DNA of 64,000 bases from Hymenobacter telluris (GTDB taxonomy: Bacteria > Bacteroidota > Bacteroidia > Cytophagales > Hymenobacteraceae), in assembly GCF_017313265.1 (NCBI RefSeq), contig NZ_JAFLQZ010000003.1, positions 124,001 through 188,000 on the forward strand, in the 5' to 3' direction. Under the pieces are notes generated by a model that saw only the letters and a list, made by a program, of their open reading frames with translations, made no database searches and had not been told where the DNA came from. Position numbers and translations under genes: made by a program. Positions 7,482 to 17,016 of this stretch are shown one piece after another (position 1 is the first letter of the stretch; every line of letters begins with the position of its first letter).

Positions 7482-9467
7482 ATGACTCAATTTCCTTTCT
7501 CTGCCCAGCCGAAGACCCTGTTTTATTCGGCTTGTATAGCGGCAAGTCTCTTATCGGGCTGTGCTTCTTCCAATGCGCCCCAAACGCCGACGGCAACAGC
7601 CGCAGTTAATCAGTTCGATGATGCCAGGCACCGCCTGATTGCCACAGCGCAGGATGAGCGCAATACCACGGCGCTGCTGCCTTACCTCACGCACCCGGAA
7701 GCCCGCTACCGGCAGGCGGCAGCATTGGCGTTGGCCTCGGTGCAGGATAAAACGGCGACATTGGGGTTGCAGCCTCTGCTGAACGATGCCGACCCTGCCG
7801 TGCAACGAGCCGCCGCCTACGCCCTCGGGCAAACCGGCGACAGTTCAGCAGTGGTAGCTCTTGCAGCCCGTGTTGCGGCAACGCCAACTAGCGGACAACG
7901 CTATTTTTATGAGGCACTTGGGCGTTGCGCAACCCTTACTTCCCTGCGGCAATTAGTACGAGCAGGTGCCAGTTCTGCCGATACGGCTGCGCTGGCGGGG
8001 CAGGCTTGGGGGTTGTTGCGGGCCGGTATTCGGGGGGTAACCTCGGAAGCAGCAGTCAGCCGCGCGGTTGCGCTGCTGGATCAGCGTAACCCGCTGGCTG
8101 CCCGGCGCGGGGCGGCTTTCACGCTGGCTCGCACACCGCGCCTCGACCTCACGCTCTACCAAGCTGCCCTCACCACCGCTACCACCGACCCCGATGCCAT
8201 AACGCGGGCGGCGGCTACTACGGCCTTGGGCAAAGTGAAAAACCCCGCCATTGCGCCCGCGCTCGTAGCACTAGCGCGGCGCGACCCAGATTACCGGGTG
8301 CGAGTAAGTGCTCTGCGGGCCATGAATGCTACTATGTATGGGCCAGTGAAAGAAGCAGCCTGGGAAGCCACCACCGACCCTAGCGCCCAGGTAGCCCTTA
8401 CGGCTGCCGAATTCTTTCTGGCTCATGCCAGCGGCGAACAGGGCATTCTGTTTCTGGAAAAAGCCAATAAGCTCAGCAACTGGCGGGTACGGGCCACGTT
8501 GCTGGCCGCTGCCCTCAAGGTAGGCGGTACCGAGCGGGGCGCTATCCGAAACGCCATTGAGCAGCGCTATACTGCCGCCTCTGACCCGTACGAGAAAGGC
8601 TATTTATTGAAAGCCTTAAGCGAAGACCCAGCCGCATATGAGTTTGTGCAGAAAGCTACTTTTGCCGCTGGTCAGCCGTTGGTGGTCGGGTCTTACGGCA
8701 TAGAAGCTTTGGTTGCTATTCGCCGCCTGCCCGATTTCCCGGTTGCGCAGCACGCAGCATTTGCCCTCACTATGCGCCGGGCTATGGCCAGCGGCGACGT
8801 GACCCTTATGAGCACGGCCGCCGAAGCCTTGCGCGACCCGAAGCTGGACCTGCGGCGCTTACTACCCGACCTCAGCTTTATTACCACGGCCCGCGACAAG
8901 CTGGTTCTCCCCCGCGACCTGGAAGCCTGGCAGGCCCTGCAACAAACGCTCGATTATCTGAACAACAAGCCGGCCACACCTACGCCGGTTGCCAAGGCTG
9001 CCAGCCACCCTATCAACTGGGCGGTGGTAGGCACTATTCCGGCGGGTCAGCGGGTGCTACTTACTACCACCAAGGGCGATATCACCATGCAATTGCACGT
9101 TAATGATGCGCCTGGCTCGGTAGCTAGTTTCGTGGAATTGGTGCGGCAGGGCTTTTATAACAACAAAACATTTCACCGGGTGGTCCCCAATTTCGTGGCA
9201 CAGGGCGGCTGCCCACGGGGCGACGGCTCTGGCAGCACCGATTATAACCTGCGGTCCGAATTTGGGGATTTGCGTTACGGCGAGGGCGCCGTGGGGCTGG
9301 CTTCGGCCGGCAAAGACACCGAAAGCTGTCAGTGGTTTATAACCCACGCTCCCACTCCGCACTTAGATGGTCGCTACACCATTTTCGCGCAGGTAATACA
9401 AGGCATGAACGTTGCACACCGGCTTGATATCGGCGACAAAATAGTGCGGGTAGAGCTAGTCCGTTAA
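7482..9467 (+). CDS. Lipoprotein with HEAT repeats and C-terminal cyclophilin-type peptidyl-prolyl isomerase
   Basis: About 661 residues from the ATG at 7482; a GTG at 7455 would add nine residues. A short signal ends in LLSGC, giving a lipidated Cys near residue 26. Residues about 45-440 are alanine-rich helical HEAT-like repeats (for example LQPLLNDADPAVQRAAAYAL). The C-terminal 150 residues are a cyclophilin domain with FHRVVPNFVAQGGCPRGDG, the QWFITHAPTPHLDGRYTIF core and a terminal strand. Such proteins isomerise X-Pro bonds; here the activity would be tethered to the cell envelope, with the HEAT array as a client- or partner-binding surface (inference). Convergent with the cupin gene across a heptameric repeat. 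Confidence 0.88.
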   Translation: MTQFPFSAQPKTLFYSACIAASLLSGCASSNAPQTPTATAAVNQFDDARHRLIATAQDERNTTALLPYLTHPEARYRQAAALALASVQDKTATLGLQPLLNDADPAVQRAAAYALGQTGDSSAVVALAARVAATPTSGQRYFYEALGRCATLTSLRQLVRAGASSADTAALAGQAWGLLRAGIRGVTSEAAVSRAVALLDQRNPLAARRGAAFTLARTPRLDLTLYQAALTTATTDPDAITRAAATTALGKVKNPAIAPALVALARRDPDYRVRVSALRAMNATMYGPVKEAAWEATTDPSAQVALTAAEFFLAHASGEQGILFLEKANKLSNWRVRATLLAAALKVGGTERGAIRNAIEQRYTAASDPYEKGYLLKALSEDPAAYEFVQKATFAAGQPLVVGSYGIEALVAIRRLPDFPVAQHAAFALTMRRAMASGDVTLMSTAAEALRDPKLDLRRLLPDLSFITTARDKLVLPRDLEAWQALQQTLDYLNNKPATPTPVAKAASHPINWAVVGTIPAGQRVLLTTTKGDITMQLHVNDAPGSVASFVELVRQGFYNNKTFHRVVPNFVAQGGCPRGDGSGSTDYNLRSEFGDLRYGEGAVGLASAGKDTESCQWFITHAPTPHLDGRYTIFAQVIQGMNVAHRLDIGDKIVRVELVR

Positions 9468-9473
9468 AACAAA

Positions 9474-9550
9474 TTGCCAGTTGTGGGTTGTGAGTTGCCA
9501 GTTCGTTCCAGAAACCAGCAACTCACAATCCATAACTGGCAACTCACACC
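9474..9550. repeat. Heptameric mirrored repeat element 2
   Basis: Exactly eleven 7-bp units fill the gap between two convergent stop codons. Left half: TTGCCAG, TTGTGGG, TTGTGAG, TTGCCAG; right half: CAGCAAC, TCACAAT, CCATAAC, TGGCAAC, TCACACC. The halves form an imperfect inverted repeat of about 28 bp per arm around a short centre. It may also serve as a bidirectional terminator, although no T-tract is present. Confidence 0.8.
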
Positions 9551-9892
9551 TTACTTATCGTCGCGGCCGTGGGCTTGGGCGGGTGGCGTGGTAGCTTCCA
9601 CTGCCGAGAAAGTTTCCAGAATCTTGTAAGTGTGCGACGCGCCTTTGGGCACCACCCACGAGTTACCGGGTTCCAGCACTACCACTTGGCCTTCGGAGTG
9701 CAGTTCTGCCCGGCCTTTCAATACATACCCAACCGTTTCGTAGGCGCGGCTGGTAGGTTCTTTGGGCTCACTGGGTTCTTCGTTTTCCCAGAGGCGCATG
9801 GACACGTGCACGCCGGAAGCCAGGTATTTTTCCCCGTCGTCGCCTTTTGGTGAATGAGCGGAGTCGATTTTTGTGATGGTGGTATCAGCCAT
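9551..9892 (-). CDS. Cupin-domain protein
   Basis: 113-residue single-domain cupin of unknown substrate. A conserved beta-barrel is visible with VGYVLKGRAELHSEGQVVVL (cupin motif 1 region, residues about 54-73) and PGNSWVVPKGASHTYKI (motif 2 region). Only one clear metal-binding histidine is seen in motif 2 and motif 1 lacks the usual HxH, so metal binding is uncertain. Cytosolic. Transcribed alone, with cysE starting about 200 bp away on the other strand; no functional link is evident. Confidence 0.75.
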   Translation of the reverse strand: MADTTITKIDSAHSPKGDDGEKYLASGVHVSMRLWENEEPSEPKEPTSRAYETVGYVLKGRAELHSEGQVVVLEPGNSWVVPKGASHTYKILETFSAVEATTPPAQAHGRDDK

Positions 9893-10096
9893 GGAAAGGT
9901 AGCGTAGAGAAATGAAGGAAGAAGATGTAGCGTCTTCACGGAAGACTTTCTTTCCTAACGCGTACCAGGCAGTTGCGGTTACTGATTCCCACTGCCAGAA
10001 CTTTCCGCGGCATAGATAGTTGAACTATACTGTGGCTATTTCTGGCCGCTACTATTTCTGCCCGCTGGCTGTATTGCTGGTCTTGCCTGATTACGC

Positions 10097-10936
10097 ATGT
10101 CTTTTTCTGCCGATACTCCTTTTGTGCGCACGTTGGTGCGGGCACATCAGCAAGCGGCCACGCCACTACCCGGTCCGGCTTTCTGCCAGCTAGCCGAGCA
10201 GTTGCTGGAGCTGCTGTTTCCTGAGCGTGCCCACAGGCCCATTGTTCGTCCCGATGCCATAGCCGCTACCCTCAGCCAGCTCCAAACCGATTTGGCAGCC
10301 TTGCTCATGCGCGTACCCATGCCCGACGCGCCAGCGGCTGTAGCAACTCACTTTATGGCTCGGCTACCCGCTCTGCGGGAGATGTTGCTGTATGATGCCG
10401 CCGCTATTCTGGCCGCCGACCCCGCCGCGCAGGGTACCGAGGAAGTTATTGCCACTTACCCCGGCTTCTACGCAACGGCGATGCACCGGCTGGCCCACGC
10501 GCTGCACCAGTTGCACGTGCCGCTAGTGCCGCGCCTTATCAGCGAATATGCGCATCAGCTTACCGGCATTGATATTCACCCCGGCGCCAGAATTGGTCCT
10601 TCGTTTTGTATCGACCACGGCACTGGTATTGTGGTGGGTGAAACCACCGTCATTGGGGCCCATGTGAAAATATTCCAGGGCGTAACCCTGGGTGCCCTTA
10701 GCGTAAACAAGGATTTGCAGGGCATCAAGCGCCACCCTACCATTGAGGACCATGTGGTGCTATATGCCGGAGCTACTATTTTGGGGGGCAATACGGTAGT
10801 AGGCAGCCACAGCATCATTGGCGGCAATGTATGGCTCACGGAGAGTGTTCCTTCGCACTCCCGTGTGTACCATCGGGCCCAAATTCACGTCACCCGTACC
10901 GAAGACCCCACTGAGGGCCTCACCTTTTCCATTTGA
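10097..10936 (+). CDS. cysE: Serine O-acetyltransferase
   Basis: Forms O-acetylserine from serine and acetyl-CoA, the first step of cysteine synthesis. 279 residues with an alpha-helical N-terminal half and a left-handed beta-helix of hexapeptide repeats from about residue 155: DIHPGARIG, then IDHGTGIVVGETTVIG containing the catalytic Asp/His pair, then QGVTLGALS and ATILGGNTVVGS. It resembles the longer EpsC/SrpH-type enzymes more than the enterobacterial CysE. The next gene, cysteine synthase, uses its product; the 151-bp gap between them contains a degenerate repeat, so co-transcription is likely but not assured. Confidence 0.93.
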   Translation: MSFSADTPFVRTLVRAHQQAATPLPGPAFCQLAEQLLELLFPERAHRPIVRPDAIAATLSQLQTDLAALLMRVPMPDAPAAVATHFMARLPALREMLLYDAAAILAADPAAQGTEEVIATYPGFYATAMHRLAHALHQLHVPLVPRLISEYAHQLTGIDIHPGARIGPSFCIDHGTGIVVGETTVIGAHVKIFQGVTLGALSVNKDLQGIKRHPTIEDHVVLYAGATILGGNTVVGSHSIIGGNVWLTESVPSHSRVYHRAQIHVTRTEDPTEGLTFSI

Positions 10937-11076
10937 TTGTTGGGAGCTGATTGCTTATTGTTAGCTATTCATTGTGACTGGGTTCCTCTGAACACTCAGT
11001 TTGCTGATTACTCAGCACAGCAAGTAGCTCATACCAACTAATCTCACTTAGCATCAACCACTAGCTACCACTCAAA
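10937..11076. repeat. Degenerate heptameric repeat element 3 (tentative)
   Basis: The cysE-cysK gap can be read as degenerate 7-bp units: TTGTTGG, GAGCTGA, TTGCTTA, TTGTTAG on the left and CAACTAA, TCTCACT, TAGCATC, AACCACT, AGCTACC on the right. The sense changes from GTT-type to AAC-type units in the middle, as in elements 1, 2 and 4, but conservation is much weaker. Confidence 0.45.
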
Positions 11077-11087
11077 CACGCCAAGTA

Positions 11088-12008
11088 ATGAAAGCCCATT
11101 CCATCCTAGACACCATCGGCAACACGCCGCTATTGCGCCTCAACAAACTTTTCGCCCAGCGGCCCGACGTAGAGGTTTGGGTGAAGCTAGAACGCGCCAA
11201 CCCCGGCGGCAGCATCAAAGACCGGATTGCCTTGAGCATGATCGAGCAAGCCGAGCAAGACGGCATCCTGAACTCTGATAGCCTGATTGTGGAACCAACT
11301 TCCGGCAATACCGGCGTCGGTTTGGCTATGGTAGCCGCCGTGAAAGGCTATAAGTTGACGCTGGTTATGCCCGAATCCATGTCGATTGAGCGGCGGCGCC
11401 TGATGGCTGCTTACGGTGCCAACCTGGAGCTTACCCCCCGCGAGAAAGGCATGAAAGGCGCCATCGAGAAGGCCCACGAAATCGTGCAGAGCACGCCCGG
11501 CGCCTGGATGCCCATGCAGTTTGAGAACCCCGCCAACATCAAAGTACACGCCGAAACCACCGCTCAGGAAATTCTGCGCGACGCTCCCGAAGGCTTCGAT
11601 TATCACATCACTGGCGTAGGTACCGGGGGCCACATCACCGGCGTAACGGAGGTGCTGAAGCCACTTTTTCCTAACATGAAAACCTTCGCCGTAGAGCCTG
11701 AACTGTCGCCGGTAATCAGCGGTGGCGCGCCTGGCCCGCACCCTATTCAGGGCATCGGCGCGGGTTTCGTGCCCGGCAACCTGCACCGCGAAATTCTAGA
11801 CGGTACCATCCAAATTTCGCAGCAAGACGCTTTCGACATGGCCCGCCGCGCCGCCCGCGAAGAAGGCATTTTCATGGGCGTATCATCCGGTGCCTCATTG
11901 GCCGCCGTAGCTCAGAAGCTCGATGAAATGCCCCAAGGCAGCCGCGTCCTCACCTTCTGCTACGACACCGGCGAACGGTACTTGTCGGTAGAAGGTCTGT
12001 TTGTGTAA
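11088..12008 (+). CDS. cysK: Cysteine synthase (O-acetylserine sulfhydrylase)
   Basis: PLP enzyme, 306 residues, joining sulfide to O-acetylserine to give cysteine. The PLP-binding lysine is in [14 protein letters not shown] near residue 44; [12 protein letters not shown] is the substrate loop; [10 protein letters not shown] near 178 binds the PLP phosphate; SSGAS near 265 contacts the pyridine ring nitrogen. The short length and absence of a C-terminal extension fit CysK/CysM rather than cystathionine beta-synthase. It follows serine acetyltransferase. A 21-bp perfect stem-loop 27 bp after the stop probably ends the transcript. Confidence 0.93.
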   Translation: MKAHSILDTIGNTPLLRLNKLFAQRPDVEVWVKLERANPGGSIKDRIALSMIEQAEQDGILNSDSLIVEPTSGNTGVGLAMVAAVKGYKLTLVMPESMSIERRRLMAAYGANLELTPREKGMKGAIEKAHEIVQSTPGAWMPMQFENPANIKVHAETTAQEILRDAPEGFDYHITGVGTGGHITGVTEVLKPLFPNMKTFAVEPELSPVISGGAPGPHPIQGIGAGFVPGNLHREILDGTIQISQQDAFDMARRAAREEGIFMGVSSGASLAAVAQKLDEMPQGSRVLTFCYDTGERYLSVEGLFV

Positions 12009-12035
12009 CGCACGGTTTCAACTCTCAAGCTTTTA

Positions 12036-12079
12036 GCCACAGCAACGGCTTGCCAGATGGCAAGCCGTTGCTGTGGCTT
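12036..12079 (+). terminator. Stem-loop after cysteine synthase
   Basis: A perfect 21-bp stem (arms 12036-12056 and 12059-12079) with a 2-base centre begins 27 bp after the stop. It lacks a strong T-tract, so it may work as a 3'-end stabiliser as well as a terminator. Confidence 0.7.
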
Positions 12080-12135
12080 GTCAGTTAGTAAAGCCAGTTG
12101 TATGAAGCAAAACTGGCAAAACGCAATGCATAAAA

Positions 12136-12162
12136 AAAGCCCAACCTATTCGGTTGGGCTTT
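12136..12162 (-). terminator. Terminator of tRNA-Ala
   Basis: An 11-bp stem (arms 12136-12146 and 12152-12162) with a 5-base loop. On the minus strand it is followed by a run of seven T, which suits intrinsic termination just after the tRNA. Confidence 0.85.
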
Positions 12163-12168
12163 CAAACG

Positions 12169-12242
<74 letters not shown>

Positions 12243-12280
12243 GTTTTCGTTTCTCATTCGCCGCTTGCGTTTGAGTGGGA

Positions 12281-12288
12281 CAAAAGTA
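12281..12288 (-). promoter_or_regulatory. -7 box for tRNA-Ala
   Basis: TACTTTTG on the minus strand, matching the Bacteroidota -7 consensus TAnnTTTG. A CTTG at 12308-12311 on the same strand is 19 bp upstream and resembles the -33 TTTG element. Confidence 0.65.
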
Positions 12289-12356
12289 CGGTAGGTTTTG
12301 GGATCTACAAGACCAAGCGCAAAAAAACACTGAAAAAATTAGTCTACGCACTAAAA

Positions 12357-12390
12357 AAAAGTGGGTTGGCACTAGTGCCAACCCACTTTT
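12357..12390 (-). terminator. Palindromic terminator of the first TonB receptor gene
   Basis: A fully palindromic 34-bp sequence centred on ACTAGT, with a T-run on the minus strand, lies 20 bp beyond the receptor stop codon. Confidence 0.85.
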
Positions 12391-12410
12391 CAAGCAGCTA
12401 ACCTACTGGC

Positions 12411-15400
12411 TTAGTTGAAGATGTAGCGCAAGCCAATCTGTCCTTGCCAGCGGGAACCCAAACCACCTGTATCGTTACGGAAGGTCTTGGTTAGAGGCGT
12501 ACCCGCCGTTACTACGCCATCCGCAGCGTTACGGGTTGGATTCACGAAGTTCGGGAAGGTATAAACAGGCTGGCCAGTGGCATTGTAGCCAGCGAAAGTC
12601 AGCGGGTTGGTCCGGTTCGGCGTCTGCAACACGCCCCAATCTTTATTGATGAGGTTACCGATGTTGAAGATATCAATGCTCAGCTGAAGGGCGTTCCGAT
12701 TCTCACCGAGGTTGGTGAAGATATCTTGCAGCAAACGGGCATCCAGGCGCTGCTGCCACGGCCGCACGGCACCGTTACGCTCGGCATACTCACCGCGGTG
12801 CTTGCTTAGGTATTTGTCCTGGTTGATGTAGTTTTCCAGGTCAGCAGACTGTTGCGCGGCAGTATAGCGGGCGTATTCCACTGCCGTCGTTGATCCTGCC
12901 GGCGTGTAGGTATAGATGATGTCCCGCAGGTTAATTTCACTTGGGTTGCGCGGGATGTACATCAGGTCGTTCGACGTCTGGTTGTCGCCGTTCATGTCAC
13001 CGGAGTACACGTAAGAGAAGCGGCTAACCGGGGCAGCCTCGTAGAACAGCGAAACCGTAGTACCAAGGTGGCCAAGATACTCCTTGCGGAAAGAGCCCGA
13101 AGCAATGACGCGGTGCTGCTGCAGGAACTGCGAGTAGCTGAGGGCTTCAGCATTCGGGTCGCCGGAGATAGAACGGTCGCGCCAGATCGACTGGGCAATC
13201 GAGCCACCGTCGTTCACGGAACGCGAATTGGAATAGGTGTAAGCGGCACTCAGGTAGAAACCGCTGGAAAAAGACTTCTGCAACTGTGCCGTAGCCGCAT
13301 ACGAATAGCCTTTCTTGGTGTTCTTCATCAGAATGGCGTCGCTGATGTTGGGACGAGCAGCGGTATTGCCGCCCTGAGCCGCAGGTACCGAACCGTAAAT
13401 CTGGTAGTTGCGGGTTGCCACGCGCAAATCAGCATTCGGAGCGGCCTGAGCCGCACCCAGCGTGTAGAAGATAGGGCGGGTATCGGCACCCTGCGACCGG
13501 GCAGAAGCTGCCGATTCGCTGCCGGGTAGGTTCACGTTCTGGTGATAAACGGCGTTGATGTCTTTCGTGTAGAAAGCCTCCAGCGTGGCAATAACGCCAC
13601 CAGGCAGCACTTGGTCGACGGCCAGGTTGGTGCGCCACACCTGCGGGAACTTGAAGTCGCTGGCCGTTACGGCCAGGTTGTAGGAGGTATTAGCCGCGGC
13701 GTTCTGCGGACGATATGCATCCACGTCGGGGCTGAACGGATAGATAGAAGCATTGACGTTCGTAACGCCGTTGGTAGTCGTTGGGACAGAACCTGAAGTA
13801 CTGAACGAGCCGAATTGCAGGCCGTTGTTGCTGGCTTGGTTGGACAGCCACACGAACGGAATACGACCAGTGAAGATGCCCGAACCACCGCGTACCTGCG
13901 TCTGCTTGTCGTCGTTCACATCCCAGTTGAAACCAACGCGGGGCGAAAACAACACCGATTTCTTAGGCACCCCACCCGTATTCAGTTTTACGCCGTCGCG
14001 GAAGGTTAAGGCCGCCGCATTTTCGTTCTGCAACAAGTCCGACGTCAGGAAAGGCAAATCAGCCCGCAGGCCATAAATCACTTTCAGGTTGTTGAGAGCC
14101 GACCATTCATCCTGTGCATACAGGCCCAACTGTGCGGCCTTCAATTCAACCACTGCCGATTGGCCAGGCGTGGTATACTGTAGATTGTAGCGGGCTGGAC
14201 CCGGACGAGTACCGGTCAGAGGTGACACGCTCACGTTAGCACGGTCGTACGCAAAGCCGGCCGAGGCATAGAAATCCTCCAAGGAGTTGAAGGAGTAGTT
14301 GCCGTAGTAGTTAGGCGCGAAACCGTTCTGGAACTTGTAGAATTCGTTGTAGGTACCAACCGTTACGTTGTGCTTGCCTAAATACGCCGTGAAGTTGTCG
14401 CCAATCTGGTATACGTCCGAGTTCAGGATGTTGAAAGCCGTGAACGGCTCGTAACCGAACGAGGTGAGGGAGTTGGTAGCGTTGATACCATTGAGTTGGA
14501 CAGTTGTAGTGCTGCGGCCAACCGAGGTTCCGATATCAACCAGCGGGAACGGGTTGCCGCCCCGGCTTTCGCGGAAGTCGCGGAAAGCGGAATAGCCAGC
14601 GGTTAGGTTGTTGGAGAACTTGCCACCGCCTAGTGTGCTGTTCAGTTCAGCAATAAACGAGTTCAGGTTGTTGTTGATAACGTAGTACGACGACGAGAAC
14701 GGCAAGCCGAACTGCGACTGAGAGCGTTGGCCGGCAATAGCGCCCGAGGTGCTCGGTGGAATATCAGCGTACGATTTCAGGTAGTTGTACTTGATGTTGA
14801 AGCGGTTGTTCTGGTTGATGTTCCAGTCAACCTTTATCGTAGCCTTATCACTGTTAGAGCGCAGCTTGAAGTTTTCGTACGACCCTGGGTTGTAGCCATA
14901 CTGCGTTTGCAGGAAATTGCTCAGAAAATCTAGTTCACGAGCTGAAGCTTGCGACGTTTGCGAGCCGGCGGGTGGCGTGGTGGTTTCGCGGTTGGCCGTG
15001 AAGTTGCCGGTCGGCGGGTCGGTGCGGCGCTCCTGCTCGGCATTCACGAAGAAGAACAGCTTGTCCTTGATAATTGGCCCGCCGAAACGGAAACCATAGT
15101 TCTTCAGCTTGAAGTTTGGATAGTCCTGCTTGAAGTCGCCAACCTTGCTGCCTACCAGGTCTTGGTCGCGGTAGAAACCGTACACCGAACCTGAGAATTT
15201 GTTGGTACCGCTCCGCGTCACTACGTTGATGCCAGCACCGGTAAACGAGCCCTGCCGCACGTCGAAGGGTGCAATGCTCACCTGAATCTGGTCGATGGCG
15301 TCGAGGGAGATAGGCTGGGCGCTGGCCTGGCCACCCACGGTCGACGACAAACCGAAAGCGTTGTTGAAGATGGCACCGTCAACGGTGATGTTGTTGAAAC

Positions 15401-15935
15401 CGCTGTTGCGGCCGCCGAAGCTCTGGCCGTTGGCCTGCGGCGTGAGGCGGGTGAAATCGTTGAGCGAACGGTTGAGCGTGGGCAAACGCTCAATTTGTTC
15501 GCGCTGCACCGTGGTAGCCGCCCCTGTACGGCCCGCATTAATTACCGGATCCTGCCGGCCCGAAACCGTTACGCCCGCCAGTTGCGTACTGGCTTCGCTT
15601 AGGTTGATGTCGAGGCGGAGGTTCTGGCCCAGCGTTAGGAAAATACCTTCGCGAGTAGCCTCCTGATAACCTACAAACGTGATACGCACTGAGTAAGGCC
15701 CCCCCACCCGCATGTTCTGGATGTTGAAGCGGCCCTCGGAGTTGGTAGGTGCAACGTACTGCGTGTTAGTAGGTGTATGAATAGCAATGATGGTTGCCCC
15801 CGGTAGGCCGGCACCGTCCTTGTCAGTGATGACCCCATTCATGGCCGAGGTAGTGGTGCCTTGTGCCCACCCCTGCTGGACGGAAAGAACCGCCAAAAGC
15901 AGGTATAGAAGTTGACGGTAAAAACTGTTTTTCAT
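12411..15935 (-). CDS. Oar-like TonB-dependent outer-membrane receptor (paralogue A)
   Basis: 1174 residues. A signal peptide ends near QQGWAQ; residues about 25-120 form a carboxypeptidase-regulatory-like beta-sandwich (MNGVITDKDGAGLPGATI); then a TonB plug (about 130-260, with PTLNRSLNDFTRLTPQANG) and a large beta-barrel ending in an aromatic (GLRYIFN). This is the Oar/OmpA-related architecture common in Bacteroidota, used for TonB-dependent uptake or export across the outer membrane; the substrate is unknown. I chose ATG 15935, which places the hydrophobic signal at the N-terminus; a -7 box lies 27 bp upstream. No SusD partner is adjacent. The N-terminal 250 residues are nearly identical in pattern to the receptor at 17017-20256. 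Confidence 0.93.
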   Translation of the reverse strand: MKNSFYRQLLYLLLAVLSVQQGWAQGTTTSAMNGVITDKDGAGLPGATIIAIHTPTNTQYVAPTNSEGRFNIQNMRVGGPYSVRITFVGYQEATREGIFLTLGQNLRLDINLSEASTQLAGVTVSGRQDPVINAGRTGAATTVQREQIERLPTLNRSLNDFTRLTPQANGQSFGGRNSGFNNITVDGAIFNNAFGLSSTVGGQASAQPISLDAIDQIQVSIAPFDVRQGSFTGAGINVVTRSGTNKFSGSVYGFYRDQDLVGSKVGDFKQDYPNFKLKNYGFRFGGPIIKDKLFFFVNAEQERRTDPPTGNFTANRETTTPPAGSQTSQASARELDFLSNFLQTQYGYNPGSYENFKLRSNSDKATIKVDWNINQNNRFNIKYNYLKSYADIPPSTSGAIAGQRSQSQFGLPFSSSYYVINNNLNSFIAELNSTLGGGKFSNNLTAGYSAFRDFRESRGGNPFPLVDIGTSVGRSTTTVQLNGINATNSLTSFGYEPFTAFNILNSDVYQIGDNFTAYLGKHNVTVGTYNEFYKFQNGFAPNYYGNYSFNSLEDFYASAGFAYDRANVSVSPLTGTRPGPARYNLQYTTPGQSAVVELKAAQLGLYAQDEWSALNNLKVIYGLRADLPFLTSDLLQNENAAALTFRDGVKLNTGGVPKKSVLFSPRVGFNWDVNDDKQTQVRGGSGIFTGRIPFVWLSNQASNNGLQFGSFSTSGSVPTTTNGVTNVNASIYPFSPDVDAYRPQNAAANTSYNLAVTASDFKFPQVWRTNLAVDQVLPGGVIATLEAFYTKDINAVYHQNVNLPGSESAASARSQGADTRPIFYTLGAAQAAPNADLRVATRNYQIYGSVPAAQGGNTAARPNISDAILMKNTKKGYSYAATAQLQKSFSSGFYLSAAYTYSNSRSVNDGGSIAQSIWRDRSISGDPNAEALSYSQFLQQHRVIASGSFRKEYLGHLGTTVSLFYEAAPVSRFSYVYSGDMNGDNQTSNDLMYIPRNPSEINLRDIIYTYTPAGSTTAVEYARYTAAQQSADLENYINQDKYLSKHRGEYAERNGAVRPWQQRLDARLLQDIFTNLGENRNALQLSIDIFNIGNLINKDWGVLQTPNRTNPLTFAGYNATGQPVYTFPNFVNPTRNAADGVVTAGTPLTKTFRNDTGGLGSRWQGQIGLRYIFN

Positions 15936-15961
15936 GTGAAGTAGTTGATGAAACCCAACTA

Positions 15962-15969
15962 CAAAAGTA
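15962..15969 (-). promoter_or_regulatory. -7 box for TonB receptor A
   Basis: TACTTTTG on the minus strand, matching TAnnTTTG, 26 bp before the start codon. No clear -33 TTTG was found. Confidence 0.6.
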
Positions 15970-16114
15970 ATAGGCATGCACACTATTCTGATGTTATTAA
16001 AACATTATTAAAAAATAATTTACACCTTGATGTTATACCATAAATACTTTGCAATCATTTACATATAACATTTTACTACTAAACTGGTACTATGGCTGCA
16101 GTCTAAATAGGGCA

Positions 16115-16146
16115 CAAAAAAGCGGGTGGAGAATTTCCACCCGCTT
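16115..16146 (-). terminator. Terminator of the receptor B-DUF4397 operon
   Basis: An 11-bp stem (arms 16120-16130 and 16136-16146, 5-base loop) followed on the minus strand by a T-rich stretch, 28 bp after the DUF4397 gene stop. Confidence 0.85.
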
Positions 16147-16173
16147 CTAAATTCAGCTTAAACTTCAGCTAGT

Positions 16174-16983
16174 TTAGTTATGCTGCACCACTGAAATTCC
16201 TAGGGAAGTAGCAGTAGGAGTAGCACTAGCCGCGACACCGCGTACGTACAGTGTATAGATCTTGCCAGCAGTGAATGTCAAAGACTGTGCAGTTCCGGCA
16301 AGTGGAGTAGTGGCAACACTACGCACATCCAGATTATAAGTACCCGCTGCTACTTCTGTGAAGTTAGCATAGGTGGTCACCGGAGCAGTAGTGCCACTGT
16401 TCAAGGCTCGGAAACCACGTAGCGGTGCTGCCGGGAAGAACGAGGTAGCACCGTTGAAGATACCGTACGTACCCGACGGGGCCAGATTCACGAAACGAAC
16501 CTTAGCATTACCTGCTGCAGGTGCGGCTAGGTTATCTGTCAATACCAATGAGCGGATGCCGCCTTGATCTGTTGTACCGATTAAAGCACGGTTGGTAGGG
16601 TCCGTCAGAAACACCGTATAGTTAGTACCGCCCAAGAAAGAAGTGCGCGACACTAATGGACGAGCTGCTGAACCAGCAGGGGCATTACTTGGAATATTGG
16701 TTGGTTCATTGAAGATGAACAACCGCAATCCTGCAGCAATTGGAGTAATAGCTGAAGCTCCCAGATACGGCAGTGCGGTACCAAATGAGGCATTGTCTAC
16801 TGTCACAGCTGTACCTGTTGCACCGGGCGCTGCATTCACCACCAATACCCGAGCTTGACCAACCGTAGATTCGGTTACCGGGGTAGGAGTGGCGTATTCA
16901 GGCTCGTCGCAACCAACCAGCACCGAAGCTACCGAAGCAGTCAGCGTGAGTTTGGTCAGAAACGAAGAAAAAGAGAATTTCAT
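16174..16983 (-). CDS. DUF4397-domain lipoprotein
   Basis: 269 residues. Signal peptide ends in ASVLVGC, giving a lipidated Cys at residue 25. The mature part begins with GQARVLVVNAAPGATGTAVT and contains a second similar strand set (KVRFVNLAPSGTYGIF), the pattern of DUF4397, a beta-rich extracellular domain of unknown role. It is 33 bp downstream of TonB receptor B on the same strand and shares its terminator, so it may be a surface partner of that receptor (inference). Confidence 0.8.
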   Translation of the reverse strand: MKFSFSSFLTKLTLTASVASVLVGCDEPEYATPTPVTESTVGQARVLVVNAAPGATGTAVTVDNASFGTALPYLGASAITPIAAGLRLFIFNEPTNIPSNAPAGSAARPLVSRTSFLGGTNYTVFLTDPTNRALIGTTDQGGIRSLVLTDNLAAPAAGNAKVRFVNLAPSGTYGIFNGATSFFPAAPLRGFRALNSGTTAPVTTYANFTEVAAGTYNLDVRSVATTPLAGTAQSLTFTAGKIYTLYVRGVAASATPTATSLGISVVQHN

Positions 16984-17016
16984 AAGTTGAAGCGTTTATC
17001 GAAGCCAGCTGACTGA

